NCBI GenBank assembly: GCA_945643635.1
Contig: CALZFC010000067.1
Location: forward strand, 109,501 to 173,500
Reading direction: 5' to 3'
Length of the DNA: 64,000 nt
DNA from: Allodiplogaster sudhausi
Lineage: Eukaryota > Nematoda > Chromadorea > Rhabditida > Diplogasteridae
Shown here: positions 23,261-34,872 of the stretch, one piece after another
How positions within the stretch are numbered: position 1 is the first letter of the stretch
Layout: each line of letters begins with the position of its first letter
The notes under the pieces: model-generated
Seen by the model: only the letters and a program-made list of their open reading frames with translations
What the model was told of the DNA's origin: nothing
Databases searched by the model: none
Program-made: the position numbers and the translations under genes

Positions 23261-23569
23261 GATCCAACCCTTGTTCCCCGTGTTCACTGCGGGACTCCCT
23301 AATACACACACACAGCTGTATGCGAGAGCCCATCGTTCGTTTATTTCTCTGCACCTCTGGTATCTCTCGGTCTGCCACGCTCTCTCTCTTCTGGTCTCTA
23401 CTTCTCATTATTGTTTATCAATCTCCTACTTTCTCTCGCTCTCTCTCTCTCTTTCTCTCTCTCTCTCAACTTTACTGTTAGTTTCTCCACATTTACTTCC
23501 TATTTCTCTCCTGTCATCCGCTTCTCTCTCCTTCAATATCTATCTCTCTCTGATCTCTCTCCTTGCCTC

Positions 23570-23604
<35 letters not shown>

Positions 23605-24119
23605 TCCAGTCTATTTTCCTCGTCCTTTTCACTGCCGGCTTTCCAAGGATAGCAGTTAGGAAATTGGAGAAGCGTGACAGCATGGCCCTTTTTGTCTCTT
23701 TTCCTCTCTATTCACCTCTCAGGGACCGAAATTGTTTATGTATGTATCTCGCTTTTGCAAAACGAGACTGTTTGAAAGGAACAGCAGCAACTTTAGGGGG
23801 CCACTTCAATTTTTTTTCGCCTCTTCCGCTTTGCTCTTCGAGACTTCTTCGTTTATGATTGTCTATTTAAATCATTACTCCCTTCGACTCCACGTCTTCT
23901 CTGCACTTCTCGGAGATATTTAGCCACTGGATTGATGGCCGCAGGGAGATCAGAATTCAAAGGGGCATTCATTTCATGTACTTTAATACATGCTGAATAT
24001 TGACAATAGCAACATCTGCCCAATATGGCAAGAGCAAGAATAGCTACTCAAGAGTGGACTGGAAAACGGTGAAATAAATAAATATAAAAAGTTGAACGGT
24101 CATGTTAATACTTCATTTA
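23261..24119. other. intergenic region with CT tract
   Basis: A (CT)n-rich stretch at 23340-23620 follows directly on the GA-rich block, so purine and pyrimidine runs switch strand near 23270. I see no supportable gene in the rest. Confidence 0.5.
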
Positions 24120-25412
24120 TCTTCACGAACTGTGGAGAAAAGTAAAACATTAAAGATGTTAAAGGCCTCCGGCCCTAAGGCGCCTTTTCCTGCTTGCGCT
24201 TCCGAGAATAATTGCCTACACTCTTCCAATTGCTGCTGCACTTTTGTAGCAACCTGAATAAAAACAGAATTAGATAATCATATTTGTCTTCATTATTTAT
24301 CTGCTGTCAACCTCATTGATCATTCATTCCGTTGAGGAATCGTAACAGTAAAGGTTATGAAAGAAATTTTGAAAAGTTGCAAATATCAATTTTATTGAAA
24401 GAACTCGATTTTGTTTGCGTTTTGCTGCTTAGATGTACCTTTCTCTTAAAATTGACGTTATGTAACTTTGAAGCTAACCTTTAGAAACAAGAGTAACTAA
24501 CGTGTAAGGGAGGGGTGCGTGGGCACCATGGCCAAGGTGGATCTGTCGGCACCATGGCCATACAGGCGTTCACCATCATTCCTCTTTCTTTCCTACTTTC
24601 GCCTGGAAATAATTTTTTTTTTTGCGTTATGCGTAGCAGAGCAATGAAATTTTTAAAAATGTACAAAAAAAAGTCATCTATGTATAATAGAGGCTCCTGT
24701 TTTACTAGATGGCGGAAATAATTTTGAACTATTTTGCCTGTATAAACATATAGAGAGCTGACTATTGTTTTTAAAAACTAGATTTTTTTTTTGCGTTTTC
24801 GGCTACCTCTCTCTTAAAATGGACGTTAGTTGCAAATATCAATTTAATTGAAAGAACTCGATTTTGTTTGCGTTTTGCTGCTTAGATGTACCTTTCTCTT
24901 CAAATTGACGTTATGTAACTTTGAAGCTAACCTTTTGTAGGAGGAGAAACTAACTTGTTAGGCTGGGGTGCGTGGGCACCATAGCCATGCACGCGTTCGC
25001 TCTTTTCTTCTTTCGCCTGGATATAAAAAGAGCTTTATATTTAAAAAAAAATTTTTTCCCTCTCTCTCAAACTGGACATTATTCAGTCACTTTGAAGTTG
25101 GACAATGAAGTTGGACACTTGAATATATAGGAGTAGCCAGCTTATATCAACTATTTTGCATGTTATTCTTACTTACTTTGATTCTTATTTTTTTCATTAC
25201 GACTCAACAATTTCCTAATAATTTTATTGATTTCTGCACATTCAAGTGTCGTCACATTCAAATTAATTTGATGTCAATAAATATAAATAAATAAAATAAA
25301 TAATAAACTTGCCATGTTTGGATCCGTGGATCATCGCCATACAGGCATTGCCAACGCGAACGAGCGCAGTGATGACGAAGACGAAGAGTACGGCAGAGGG
25401 CAACGTCGCCAT
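24120..25412 (-). CDS. candidate small secreted-peptide gene with repeated exons (CMAM family)
   Basis: The first exon begins at the ATG at 25412 and encodes a clear signal peptide (MATLPSAVLFVFVITALVRV, then GNA) followed by CMAMIHGSKHG. Two further exon-like units at about 24957-25030 and 24502-24605 repeat the same motif (NACMAMVPTHP and NACMAMVPTDP). Each has a TCCAG acceptor and a GTTAGT donor, and their phases can chain (2 to 1 to 0). A last exon starts at 24253 after CAG. It is open in phase 0 to a stop near 24120 and in another phase as LQKCSSNWKSVGNYSRKRKQ. Which frame is real is unresolved. A related locus is at 63.4-63.98 kb. I do not recognise the family. Confidence 0.4.
24385..24990. 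repeat. direct repeat of about 155 bp containing the NACMAM exon
   Basis: 24385-24540 and 24832-24990 are about 90% identical, including the stretch AAAGAACTCGATTTTGTTTG and the GTGCGTGGGCACCAT exon core. The offset is about 447 bp. This looks like an exon duplication. Confidence 0.75.
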
Positions 25413-26333
25413 TCTTAATCCATTCTTTATCTTTATTTATATCTTTATGTCTTTATATCTTTATCGCTATGCCCAGCATTGAGGCAGTGGGTGTAACATT
25501 AATACATATATGTTCGTTGCATTGATTGCGGTCGGGGTCAAGCAAGGGGAAGAAAGGCGGAAAAATTAAAGAACATAAATGAAAGAATCATGATGTAACA
25601 TTATAACAGTGACTACGAAAAAAAACAGTGAATATGAAGAGATATGCTTCTCTAGTAATGAATTCCATAACCAAAAAAAAAGAATCCTTTCCTCCATTCG
25701 TCTTCCTTATCCACTAATACGGCAACCTGAACGCACTGACTGAGTTTAAACGTGTTTAGCAAGTTGGATTTTCCTTTTATTCCGACATGTGCCGGAGGGG
25801 CACGAGGACAGATTGATTATTGATTAATCGAAAACTGAATCTGCCATTCGCGCCTTTTCGCCTGACACAAGAGCGAGAAAGAACGAGAGAGATAGGGAGA
25901 GAGAGAGGGAGAGGGAGAGGGAGAGAGAGGGAGAGAGCGATAGAGAGTGAGAGATAAAGTACAACTCATCTTTACAGATGCGATAGTAAATATGAGAAAG
26001 TACTTAAATAAGAAACCGAGTACAAAATGCAGTGCGAGCGATCAGAGAGAAGAAGAAGATGAAGAATGAAAAGAAGAAAGAGCGAATTTCCTCCTTTTAT
26101 GGTCGCTTGCATTTGTTGGCGATAAAAAAATGAGTAGGTCAAATTTCGGGGGAGACTTCGTTGCAGATTTATTAAGTAGTTTATTTATTTATTTATCGGC
26201 AGCAAATTAGTTTGAATGCGACGACACTTGTATATGCAGAGTTCAATAGAATTATAAAGAAATCCTTGAGCCATTACGAGAAACAAAAGTAACAGGAAAT
26301 AAGAAGAACCGGCGAAAAAGGTCGATATACATA
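25413..26333. other. intergenic region
   Basis: A (GA)n tract lies at 25870-25965. No other supportable feature is seen. Confidence 0.5.
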
Positions 26334-26774
26334 CCGTATTTTCTCTCTTAGTGCCCTCGGGGGCACTATTTTTCATTCCCCTTGTGAGAGGGGGCACTAT
26401 TAGAGGGGGGGGGGTTCTATTAGAGGGAGGGGTACTATTTTTCAATGTGATTGGCTAAAAGTTTGTAAACAACAATTTATTCCTAACAAAGGAGATTTTT
26501 AGCTCTTCTTCAATTGAATCATCACTGGAAGATAAATTTTATTGTAAATTTTGAATGAATTTGTAATTAATTCATTGGGAAGAGCCTCCAGAATCCATTC
26601 GAGGTACATCTCGAACCGAGGTGTTAGACTAATAGGGGGGGCACTATTGGAGGGGGGGGGGGGTTCTATTAGAGGGGAGGGGTACTATTTTTCAATACCC
26701 TTGCGAGAGGGGGCACTATTAGAGAGGGGGGGGGGGTTCTAATAGAGGGAGGGGCACTAATAGAGAAAATACGG
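26334..26774. mobile_element. non-autonomous TA-flanked element, copy 2
   Basis: Same ends as the element at 17088 (CCGTATTTTCTCT and AGAGAAAATACGG), flanked by TA, with poly-G runs and TTCTATTAGAGGG repeats inside. The core (CCATTCGAGGTACATCTCGA) is the reverse complement of the copy 1 core, so the two copies lie in opposite orientation. Confidence 0.75.
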
Positions 26775-26799
26775 TACGTTATAGAAAAGTTAAGCGAGA

Positions 26800-27035
26800 A
26801 GTAAGGAAGGAACTATGGATATGCAAGGGATGAAGGACAGGGAAGAGCATTCTTAGGAAAGGGCCGTTCGGGCGCTGTTTTAATCAGCCAAAGATAGAAT
26901 GGCTCTTTGTGAGCTTGCAAGAGAAAGCGGCTGGCCTGACCATGAGGACAGACAGGTTTGGATGGCAAGGCAGGGAGACGAAAATTCCTTATCGATGTGG
27001 ATAAAGTGTGTGTCGATTGAAATGATTTCGCACCA
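26800..27035. repeat. dispersed repeat shared with 51570-51780
   Basis: The stretch from GGAAGGAACTATGGATA to CTTATCGATGTGGAT is about 80% identical to 51570-51770 and to its duplicate at 57890-58090. No stable reading frame is shared. Origin unknown. Confidence 0.6.
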
Positions 27036-27149
27036 TCCCGGCAAGACGCGCGCCTGCAAAAGTCTGCGCGGGACTAGAAGGAGAATGAATATCTGTCGCC
27101 ATTGACAACAATGGGTATTGACAGATATTCATATGTCATTACTTGCGGG

Positions 27150-27832
27150 CAGAGGTGCTAACGGGTCCAAAAATTCTGGGCCGGCCCGTCGGGCCCAAGG
27201 ACTCGGCCAGTCCGGCCCGATCCATTTCCGGGCCCTAGAATTTTGGGCCCGGCCCGCCCTCTGGGCCGTTTGAGCCCGATTTTCAAAAAATTCTGTGGAA
27301 AAAGTCCGACGAATTACAAATTGTTTTGACATTCAGAATTTTTTCACGCTCGTGCTATGAACATTCATTTTCATGTATAGAAGAAAGAATTTTTGGGTGA
27401 AAAATGAACAAAGAAGGAAGTTTTGCACACTTTACAATACAATCGTCCTGACTGGACGGCATTGTGTGCTTATCACGGCCATTCAAACCGCGCGGAATGT
27501 TCAAATTCATATAGGGCTGCTACGCAAAGTCGCGATATGTATGAAGTCAAAATTGGCGGGAAGGTGCATCCTAATGCTGTAGCATAGTGGGCTGCTACGC
27601 AGTGTAAGCAGGAAACACGAGCGCCTGTTAGGTCCGCAACGCGTGAAACAGTCACGCGATGGGACACTTTCCTAACAGAATTAGACCGCGCGTTTTCTTA
27701 TGCTCTGAAGGACCGTGTTATCGGGCCCAATTGGGCCTGCGGGCCGGCCCAACTTGTTATGGGCCCGGCCCCGGGCCCTGGAAAGTTGGGCCGGCCGGCC
27801 CTACGGGCGGGACCGGCCACTTTGCACCTCTG
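27150..27832. mobile_element. hAT-like non-autonomous element
   Basis: Terminal inverted repeats CAGAGGTGC/GCACCTCTG are flanked by a perfect 8-bp target duplication CTTGCGGG (27142-27149 and 27833-27840). The CAGxGGTGC end and 8-bp duplication are characteristic of the hAT superfamily. The interior ends are rich in GGGCCGGCC motifs. There is no transposase. Open frames here are by-products of the GC-rich palindromic repeats. Confidence 0.82.
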
Positions 27833-27849
27833 CTTGCGGGCAAATAACG

Positions 27850-29163
27850 CATCGCTTGCGTCACGAATTATTCTTCATTCGCCAGGTGGTTTTGCTGCTT
27901 TTCAAGCCTGCCTTAAGCATCAGCGCATTCCTGTTTCCTGGCTTCCCATAACTTTATCCAATGCATGCCTGACGAAGCGAGAAAGCACAGACGTCTATTT
28001 CTATTTCCATCATTCTTCCCTCTCCTGTTTTCCTATCCATGCGAGGTTCGGCTTTGGCGTTCCCGGGACATCGGTCAACGTCGCCGAGGCAACTAGCCGA
28101 TTCGTAGTGCGACAAAAAAAAACCGGACCAAATCTCTGCAGTTACAAGCTTAGCCAGTGGCGCGCAAATTCGTCTTTTTTTTAAGCTACAATGACTTGAG
28201 TCATTCATTTTAGTAAAGAAATAAATTTGAACAATTCAAGTAAAAATCATTTCAGGGTGTAAAATGCGCACTAATATCTGGTGTGGAATAATTTTGGAAG
28301 CGTCAGTGTAAATATAGATTATCACCCTTGTGCAATAATTTTAGCAGTGTGAGGTGGGAAATACTTGTTTATTTCAAACACAGCTGTTCTCTGTGCTCCC
28401 GTTAACTGTTCTACTTATGTTTTCTATTTTTTTCCGTAGCATTAGCAATGTTAAGGACCTTTCGTCATCATTTCGATCCATGTTTTAGTCCTTATTCGTT
28501 GACGAGTCATGTGATATTTAATCTCAGGAAAGCAAGAGCCAATGCTAAAGTGCGTTAATGGCGTCGAGCGATTCGAATCCCTAGCGAAGAAGCTGCGTGA
28601 AGCTGTCGCCTTTGATATTGGTTTTTTGTTTCTTATTTTTTTCTTTTTAGAATATTCTTTGCTCATTTTCACTTTTCGTACTTTCCACCTATAATTTACA
28701 ACAGCCTTTTTTTTGGTCTGACAATGAGTTTTTTTCTCATTCATGAAAAAGGAGTAAATCTTGCTAATTGTAAGAAGTTGCAGCAAAAATTAGCATTATG
28801 ATTTCAAACTAGAGAAGTCGTTTTTAAACTAAGATTTTATATGCAATCATTTCAGTTTCTCCACTTGCGTCAGTCACGAGCTACAAAGAATACTGAAGGC
28901 GCGGCCGCTCGCAAACAGTTTTTTTTTGGCAACGCGCCGTCTCTTTCATAATATGTATTTCAGTTGAGAAACTATCTTTGGGCGTTCTTTAGGCAACCAA
29001 CTTACTTCTCACTTTAGTTGTTTTAAGTTAGACTTTGATTTCAAAAAAAAAACCCTCATCTGTATCTTTCAATGAGTTCTGAGTGAAATTTTGACAGAAA
29101 TCTTTCTTCAACGACTATTCTTGTTTCCTCTTAATTCAGTCTTATGTTAGTATTTTTTTCCAG
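27850..29163. other. intergenic region with gene fragment
   Basis: A CCAGGTGG-type motif copy lies at 27878-27921. Positions 28036-28105 match the last exon of the kelch-like gene (see separate entry). Nothing else is supported. Confidence 0.45.
28036..28105 (+). pseudogene. fragment of the last exon of the kelch-like gene
   Basis: Reads HARFGFGVPGTSVNVAEATS, nearly identical to HGRFGFGVPGPSVNVAEATS in the exon at 34744-34872, and then diverges at VVRQKK. There is no upstream exon. It is a partial duplication about 6.7 kb from its source. Confidence 0.7.
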
Positions 29164-29485
29164 AGCAACTTCGACTTCCACGAGAGGATGGCAGTACGGA
29201 AGCCGAGAAAGCGAAACACTAAAGAGGGCCTGGATAAGCATTTATTTTACGGTAAGTTGAAGTTATTCTATCGTAATCTTTCTCAAGCCCAATTCTACAG
29301 TAACCTTGTTCTGGCCAGCTTCGTGGCGCACCATGCATGGTCAGCAGCGCACACACGGAAGAAGCCTGCGAAACGCACGCCATTTAAGAAAACGGTAAAT
29401 TAATAAATTTAATTTTGACAAGTTTATTCAGAAAAAAAAACTACATTTACTATACCTACAGTTCGTGAAGCACTCGAGATTCTGA
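29164..29485 (+). CDS. 3' exons of an unrecognised plus-strand gene
   Basis: Three exons with compatible phases: 29164-29251 (SNFDFHERMAVRKPRKRNTK and on), 29288-29394 (QFYSNLVLASFVAHHAW, ending RKKPAKRTPFKKT) and 29462-29485 (FVKHSRF stop). Acceptors are TTTCCAG, CTCAAG and CTACAG. Donors are GTAAGT and GTAAAT. The encoded end is short and very basic, as in nucleic-acid-binding or ribosomal tails. I do not recognise it, and 5' exons were not found. The last exon is also open in a second frame (REALEILKEWACYAERKK), which would need a different acceptor phase. Confidence 0.4.
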
Positions 29486-31217
29486 AGGAATGGGCCTGCT
29501 ATGCGGAGAGGAAGAAGGTCATTTGAGTTGTTCCCTCACTTTTGCCTGTATGTCAGGAAGTTAATTTTTTCCTGTTCTTTTTAATTGTCAAATCACAATA
29601 ATATTATCAGTCATTTCAAATTTGCAAATATCGTAACAGCATAAAGAAAAGTTTAATACGTTGTTATATGTATCTGTTTTATATCTCGGCTTGTTTTCTA
29701 TTGTGTTGACAAATAATTTATTTGTCAACGCTATAGACTTTTAATTTAGCAAAAGAATTATTTCGTTGTTTTGAATAAATGGAATTTTTTTCATTACAAC
29801 TTCTTTTTCCTGTCTCTTCTAAAGGTTTCTCATACCAGAGTAGCCTATCTTATTGTATTTTAAACTAATGGTAAGCTGAGACAGATGTTGAAAGAGAGAG
29901 AGAGAGAAGGGCGAAAGAGAGATAGGCAGGGAATAGAGGAAAGAGTGAAAGTACAAAAAAAATTGAGACGGATGATGGAGAGTGAAGATTCCATTTTATG
30001 CAGAGTGTGTAATCTAAATATATGTACAAATATATAAGATCATTATTAGTGAAGACCAAAGAACTAACGTTGCAGGTTTGTTGTGTTCATATTAGTGGAA
30101 GGAACACGACGAAATCCCTGGAGTGAATATGTATATGTGGATTAGAGTGACTCGTGAGAATATCCCATTCACGGCAATTATGTCTTCTTTCGCCAGCGCT
30201 ATTAGTTTCTATTGATTCGAGAAGATGAACTACATCTAAAAGAACCCCACTCTAATACTGCCCCCTTGCAAGGGTTTAGAAAAATAGCACCCTCAGGATA
30301 CTAATAGAGAAAATATGATATACATTCTCCTCAATCAATAACAACGTAATTGAAAGTCAATATAAATATACCAGTACGGAAAGAGAGAGAGAGAGAAGGA
30401 GAAGAGAGAGAGAGGCCCTTCCGTCGGTCATATAATGTCTGTAATAGAAATTCGTCTCTTTATTATCACTCTATCAATTAGAACGAAGCTCTAAATGCCT
30501 TCTCTGTCCATTATTCGGCTCGGATGGTAATTATCGCTGCGCTGCGCCGTAATAACTTGTGAAAATATATTACCAAACTTCGAACCATTCGTACATATGT
30601 TCGTCTTGTTCTTTATCATCTGTACTTACACATTCTCCACTAAATGATGTCTTTTTTGCTTGCTTTTTTGCGAAAAAATTGGAAGAGTTATCATTGTTTT
30701 CAAGAAAGTGAACGAATCATCATTGGACAATATCCTTCTTTCACTCTTTTCTCTCGCTCTCTCTCTCTCTCTTTCTCTAATTCTCTCTCTCTCTCTCTCT
30801 TTTTTCTCTCTCTCTCTTCTCTCTCTCTCTCTCCCCTCTCCTAAGAAAATGACTTGAGGCTTACCGATGGCTGTGCCGCCTCCCCACAAGGACATAGTGG
30901 CACAGGCCTTCACGCGCATCCTTACGGGTTTGTCGTTTTATTTCTCTTTCGCTCCCTCGCTTCATTGGTTTGTCTTACTTGTTGGGTTCGACTCGAAATT
31001 ACTGGTGCAAAGAACCTCTCCCCTCATTCTCTATCTGTCTCTCTCTCTCTCTCTTTATATCTCTCATGTGATCTCTCTTTTCCATTCTCTTGCAATCTAC
31101 CTCTATCTCTCTTTGTCCCTTCCCTTTTTTTCTCTCTCTCTCACTTTCTCTCTCTTTCTCTTACTCCCTCTCTCTCTGCCTCTGGCTTTCTTTCTCTCTC
31201 ACTCTCCCTCAATTTAG
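29486..31217. other. intergenic region with element remnant and CT/GA tracts
   Basis: 30234-30318 is a truncated copy of the TA-flanked element (TACTAATAGAGAAAATA end). 30370-30410 is (GA)n. 30740-30840 and 31020-31210 are (CT)n. An exon-like stretch on the minus strand (30905-30853, VKACATMSLWGGGTAI, then a GTAAGC donor) resembles the NACMAM exons of the 24.1-25.4 kb gene, but no partner exons were found. Confidence 0.4.
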
Positions 31218-34200
31218 AGTGTCCGCGGAAATCGCCTTACTCGCTTCTCGTCTACGGAAGCATCGCCTTGCTCAGCAACAAATCGTGCACCAAAGTGTTG
31301 GTCGACCTCGTCTCTGCTCGGTTTGTCTTCATTACTATTCTTTTAATTTAGTTAAAAACTGTACTACATATATTGATTGATTACATAAACATCGATTTTT
31401 TTTGCTTATATTCACTAGACAAAAATTCCAGGGTGATATTTTAAAATTAGTTAAAAACTATACTACTTGATTTTATATTCACTAAAAAAAATTTTTTTAT
31501 ATTTTCTCAGGGTGATGGAGCTAAACTTCAGCCACTTTGTATCCTTGGGCAGGCGAGCGGAGCCACTGATTAATCTCTACATTTGCGAGCGTGCTCTGTT
31601 CGGTTTCTTATTCTGAAATATTTCAAATGAAATTTGATTTTAAAAAATTCCCAGCAGCAAAGAAGTTTCATCCTAGGCACTTTGTGCTGACAATGAGTAT
31701 CCATAGTATACAATAAAGTTATCCCCCAGGTTGCCCAACTTTTTTTCTACGTACATACTTCCTAAGCCGAGTCGAATAGGTCACTACTAGTCCTGCGAAA
31801 TCAGATAAAGACCCCTCGAAATTTCAACTTTTCGTAAAACATCCAGATCATTGACGATCCAGCTTACCAATTTGAGCAAATTTATTAGTTGCATACTGTT
31901 TTACATAAATTTGCGGTCTTTTCATAGTCTCATTAAAGCAGAAAACTCCTTTGTTTCCCTTGCTTTCACATTGATCAGATTCATTTTGAAGGCGCTGGTC
32001 GCAGGCCCGATGATCCTATGGATGACTATCTTCGTTATTTTCTTGATACAGTTAACGTACGACGACTACATATTTTTTATTGTCAACAAAAAAATTAGGA
32101 TTCAATTTTGCTCTCTGTGAAAAGAAAAAAAAGAAATCATTGGGAAGAAGAGTAATATGAAATTCCGTTGATAAATTACAGAAGTCATTGTTAATTGCGG
32201 AAGCTGCGCAACATGCCGATTTCTACTTCTTTCTCAACAACGAAGAGACACAGACGCTCCGTAAAATCAAGTCCAACTTTCGAGAAGGGTATGTACATAT
32301 TAGTTTTAAAAAAAAATTTCTTATGCGTTAATTTTTAATTTTTGGCAGTATATATGTATATAGTATTAATATTTTTTGGTGATTATTCAAAAAGCAAATG
32401 ATTTTCGCTCTTTCCAATCTAAGAGCCTCTGAATTTGGTCTACCACCTGGATTCTCTTCGATTGAGGGCACTGCACTGGCGACAGTAAAGATGCGGAGCA
32501 CGGTAATTGTTAATTTTGTGAACGATACGTTGTCAATGTTTTTGTAAGTAACTAGGAATGTGTAAATGAAAAAGGAAGTGTAAATGTAATATTTGCAAAT
32601 TGTTATATTTGTCATCTTCAGGAGAATCCAGCTGACATTCGAGACATTATCGTTTTCTGCGGTGGCAGTGTGATGCTGGAAGATGAAGAGGTAAGTAAAT
32701 ATTTAACAAAAAAAATTAAACTATACTAGCTGGCTTTCCTTGTATGTGACATAGGTAACACGTATGATTTGTAGCAGAAGATGTAAAGATCCCAAAAAGT
32801 AGAACAGAATATTCGAAACAGTGAGAATACTTTGCTAGTAGCTTTGCGACATGAAGGGGTCAGTGTCGTAAAAAAAAAGAATTTAACGTCTATTCATTGT
32901 TTTGAATTTAGTTTTTGATGCCTTTTTATTTATTTATATTTTTTATTAATAGTATTTCTGTTGTAGAAAATAACAACATTAATTAAATGTTGTGTTTAAT
33001 ACATAGTATCTATTGTTCAGTACCCGGAACCGATTTGTATGCCCTTCGACAATCTGCACATTTTCGACATCAACCAGGAGAGATTCGAACGTTGGCAGAC
33101 ACTTCCGGACCTGGTCAGGAATTCCAATCTTGTACGAATATAGTAAATGGTGCCTGCTCGTTATGAATTACTTAATCGGAACACAAATTGTTTCATGAAA
33201 GCGATTTTTTATATCTACTTTTTATGATTACATTTTTGAAATCACTTTCGTAAAGGCAAACGTGGTCGGAATTTCTAGAATATTTCCTGCGAAATATGGC
33301 TATTAGGAAGGTGATTCTCCTGCTTGCATGCTGCTGTAATAATATATGGATTAAAACGCAGAATGGGAGCATATGAGCAAAAAAATATAAAAAAAACTTG
33401 GAATGAATATATGGCCCGAAATGATATGCCGTTCAGGCCGGCACAGCAGGTTTTGGGGGGCAGTCTCAATGGCAAGTCACACAAAGAGTTTGAGACGCGC
33501 GTAGAGTATTGCGAAACTGTTTGACTTGCAATCACGACGTCCCAGGTTCGATTCCCGGGGCAGTCCAAGTCCATCTTCGTATGGCGTGAAGGATCGAAAG
33601 TGCCTCCTCGTGTACCTACAATTAAAATTTTTTTTTTTGATATATCAAACAAAATTGTTTCAGTTTCGCACGAAAACAATTGTTGTTTCAAACAATTTTT
33701 TTTATGTGTACGGCTTTCCGACGGCGCGCGATTGTGCGCATGCAGTGGCGGTCGACGACAACAAGTGGCTGTTCGTGATCGGCGGCGGCCGATGCGCCGA
33801 CTCGAGAGCCGTCTGGCGACTCGACATTGCGTCATCGAGATGGTCGCGCGCCTTTCAGATATCGTAAGCTTTTCCTATATTATAGTATTTTTGTCTCTAA
33901 ACGAACTGTATTTGCTATTTTATTATCCACTTTTCTTTATCTTTTACTATTCATATTCTTTATTTTTTATTCTCCGGTCGCGTCATATCTCTACTAGTGT
34001 TGTCAAAATTTTAATCGATGTAGATAAATAAGTAAATAAATAAGCGCGTTATTTACTTTCAAATACAGTATTCTTCTTCGGACGAGTCTCTAAAGTTAAT
34101 TTAGATTGACGTTACATTAAAATTAGAAGAGTTTATGAATTTAAATGAAGTGGTCGGAAGTTTGTAATAGGCTTTTTTTTATTAATTTATTTATATTAGT

Positions 34201-34872
34201 CTTGTTTTTAAATTTTAAATATACATAGGTATCATGCTCACGTCCTTTCCGCTGCGTATTGCCGATTGTCGGGCCGTCTTCTCGTTGTAATGAATGTAAA
34301 TTGGGCTTTTTTTCTTCTTAAAGTTTTGTTGTATTATTTTAATTTAGCAAAGTATTTTGAAGTTGTAAATATGTTGAAAGTGGTTTTTTATGCTCTACAA
34401 AAGGAGGCATCACAGGCAATAAAAAATCAGAAATATAAAGATACATGTATGCGATAGTGGTAATCAATTAATTAAAATGTAATTTTTTAAAGGACCTCCG
34501 GCATAACAGCTTTCGAAGGGACACGGTGCCGCGCTTTCGAATGGACATGTTCCGCATAGCGGTGCCTTCGCTGGCGTGGATATCCTTCAGCAAGGTTTTG
34601 ATGTCCTCTTTTTTTCTGAACGCAAATTTGCACCATATTTTGAGGACTTTGAAGGGAAAACTGTTTTAATTGATTAAATTTTTAACTTGTGAAAATATTT
34701 CAGTATACAGAAAAAATTGAAACAATGAAACAATTCTAATTAGGTTCTGAGTCTTCTGAAGCCGGTGGCCCTCGCCGATGTCCATGGGAGGTTCGGCTTT
34801 GGCGTTCCCGGGCCATCGGTGAACGTCGCCGAGGCAACGAGTCGAATCACGGACATTCTCTATGCGGATTAG
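31218..34872 (+). CDS. kelch-repeat protein gene (5' end not resolved)
   Basis: Ten candidate exons with matching phases are 31218-31320, 31511-31538, 31979-32050, 32182-32292, 32395-32502, 32622-32690, 33021-33113, 33664-33863, 34229-34286 with 34493-34594, and 34744-34872 ending ILYAD and a stop. Kelch-type blades are visible: IRDIIVFCGGSVMLEDEE with NLHIFDINQERFERWQTLPD, and HAVAVDDNKWLFVIGGG with AVWRLDIASSRWSRA. Kelch propellers are protein-binding modules, often substrate adaptors of ubiquitin ligases. The upstream part (LVYGSIALLSNKSCTKVL; AEAAQHADFYFFLNNEE) could be a divergent adaptor or BACK-like region but I cannot assign it. The first three exons are the least certain, and the start codon was not found. 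A tRNA-like sequence lies in the intron at 33440-33590. Confidence 0.6.
33444..33580 (+). repeat. tRNA-like sequence (possible SINE or tRNA pseudogene) in kelch intron
   Basis: Contains a B-box-like GGTTCGATTCC in a T-arm (CCAGG/CCCGG), a preceding arm with loop CTTGCAA, and a 3' GGCAGTCC that recurs as GGCAGTC upstream with an A-box-like TCAATGGCAAGT. A 40-nt extra segment separates the halves, so a functional tRNA is unlikely. It is followed after about 65 bp by a T-run. A tRNA-derived repeat is the best guess. Confidence 0.35.

Noticed and set aside
27659..28184. Overlapping Gly/Pro/Ala/Arg-rich open frames
   Set aside because: They arise from the GGGCCGGCC repeats of the hAT-like element and run across its boundary.
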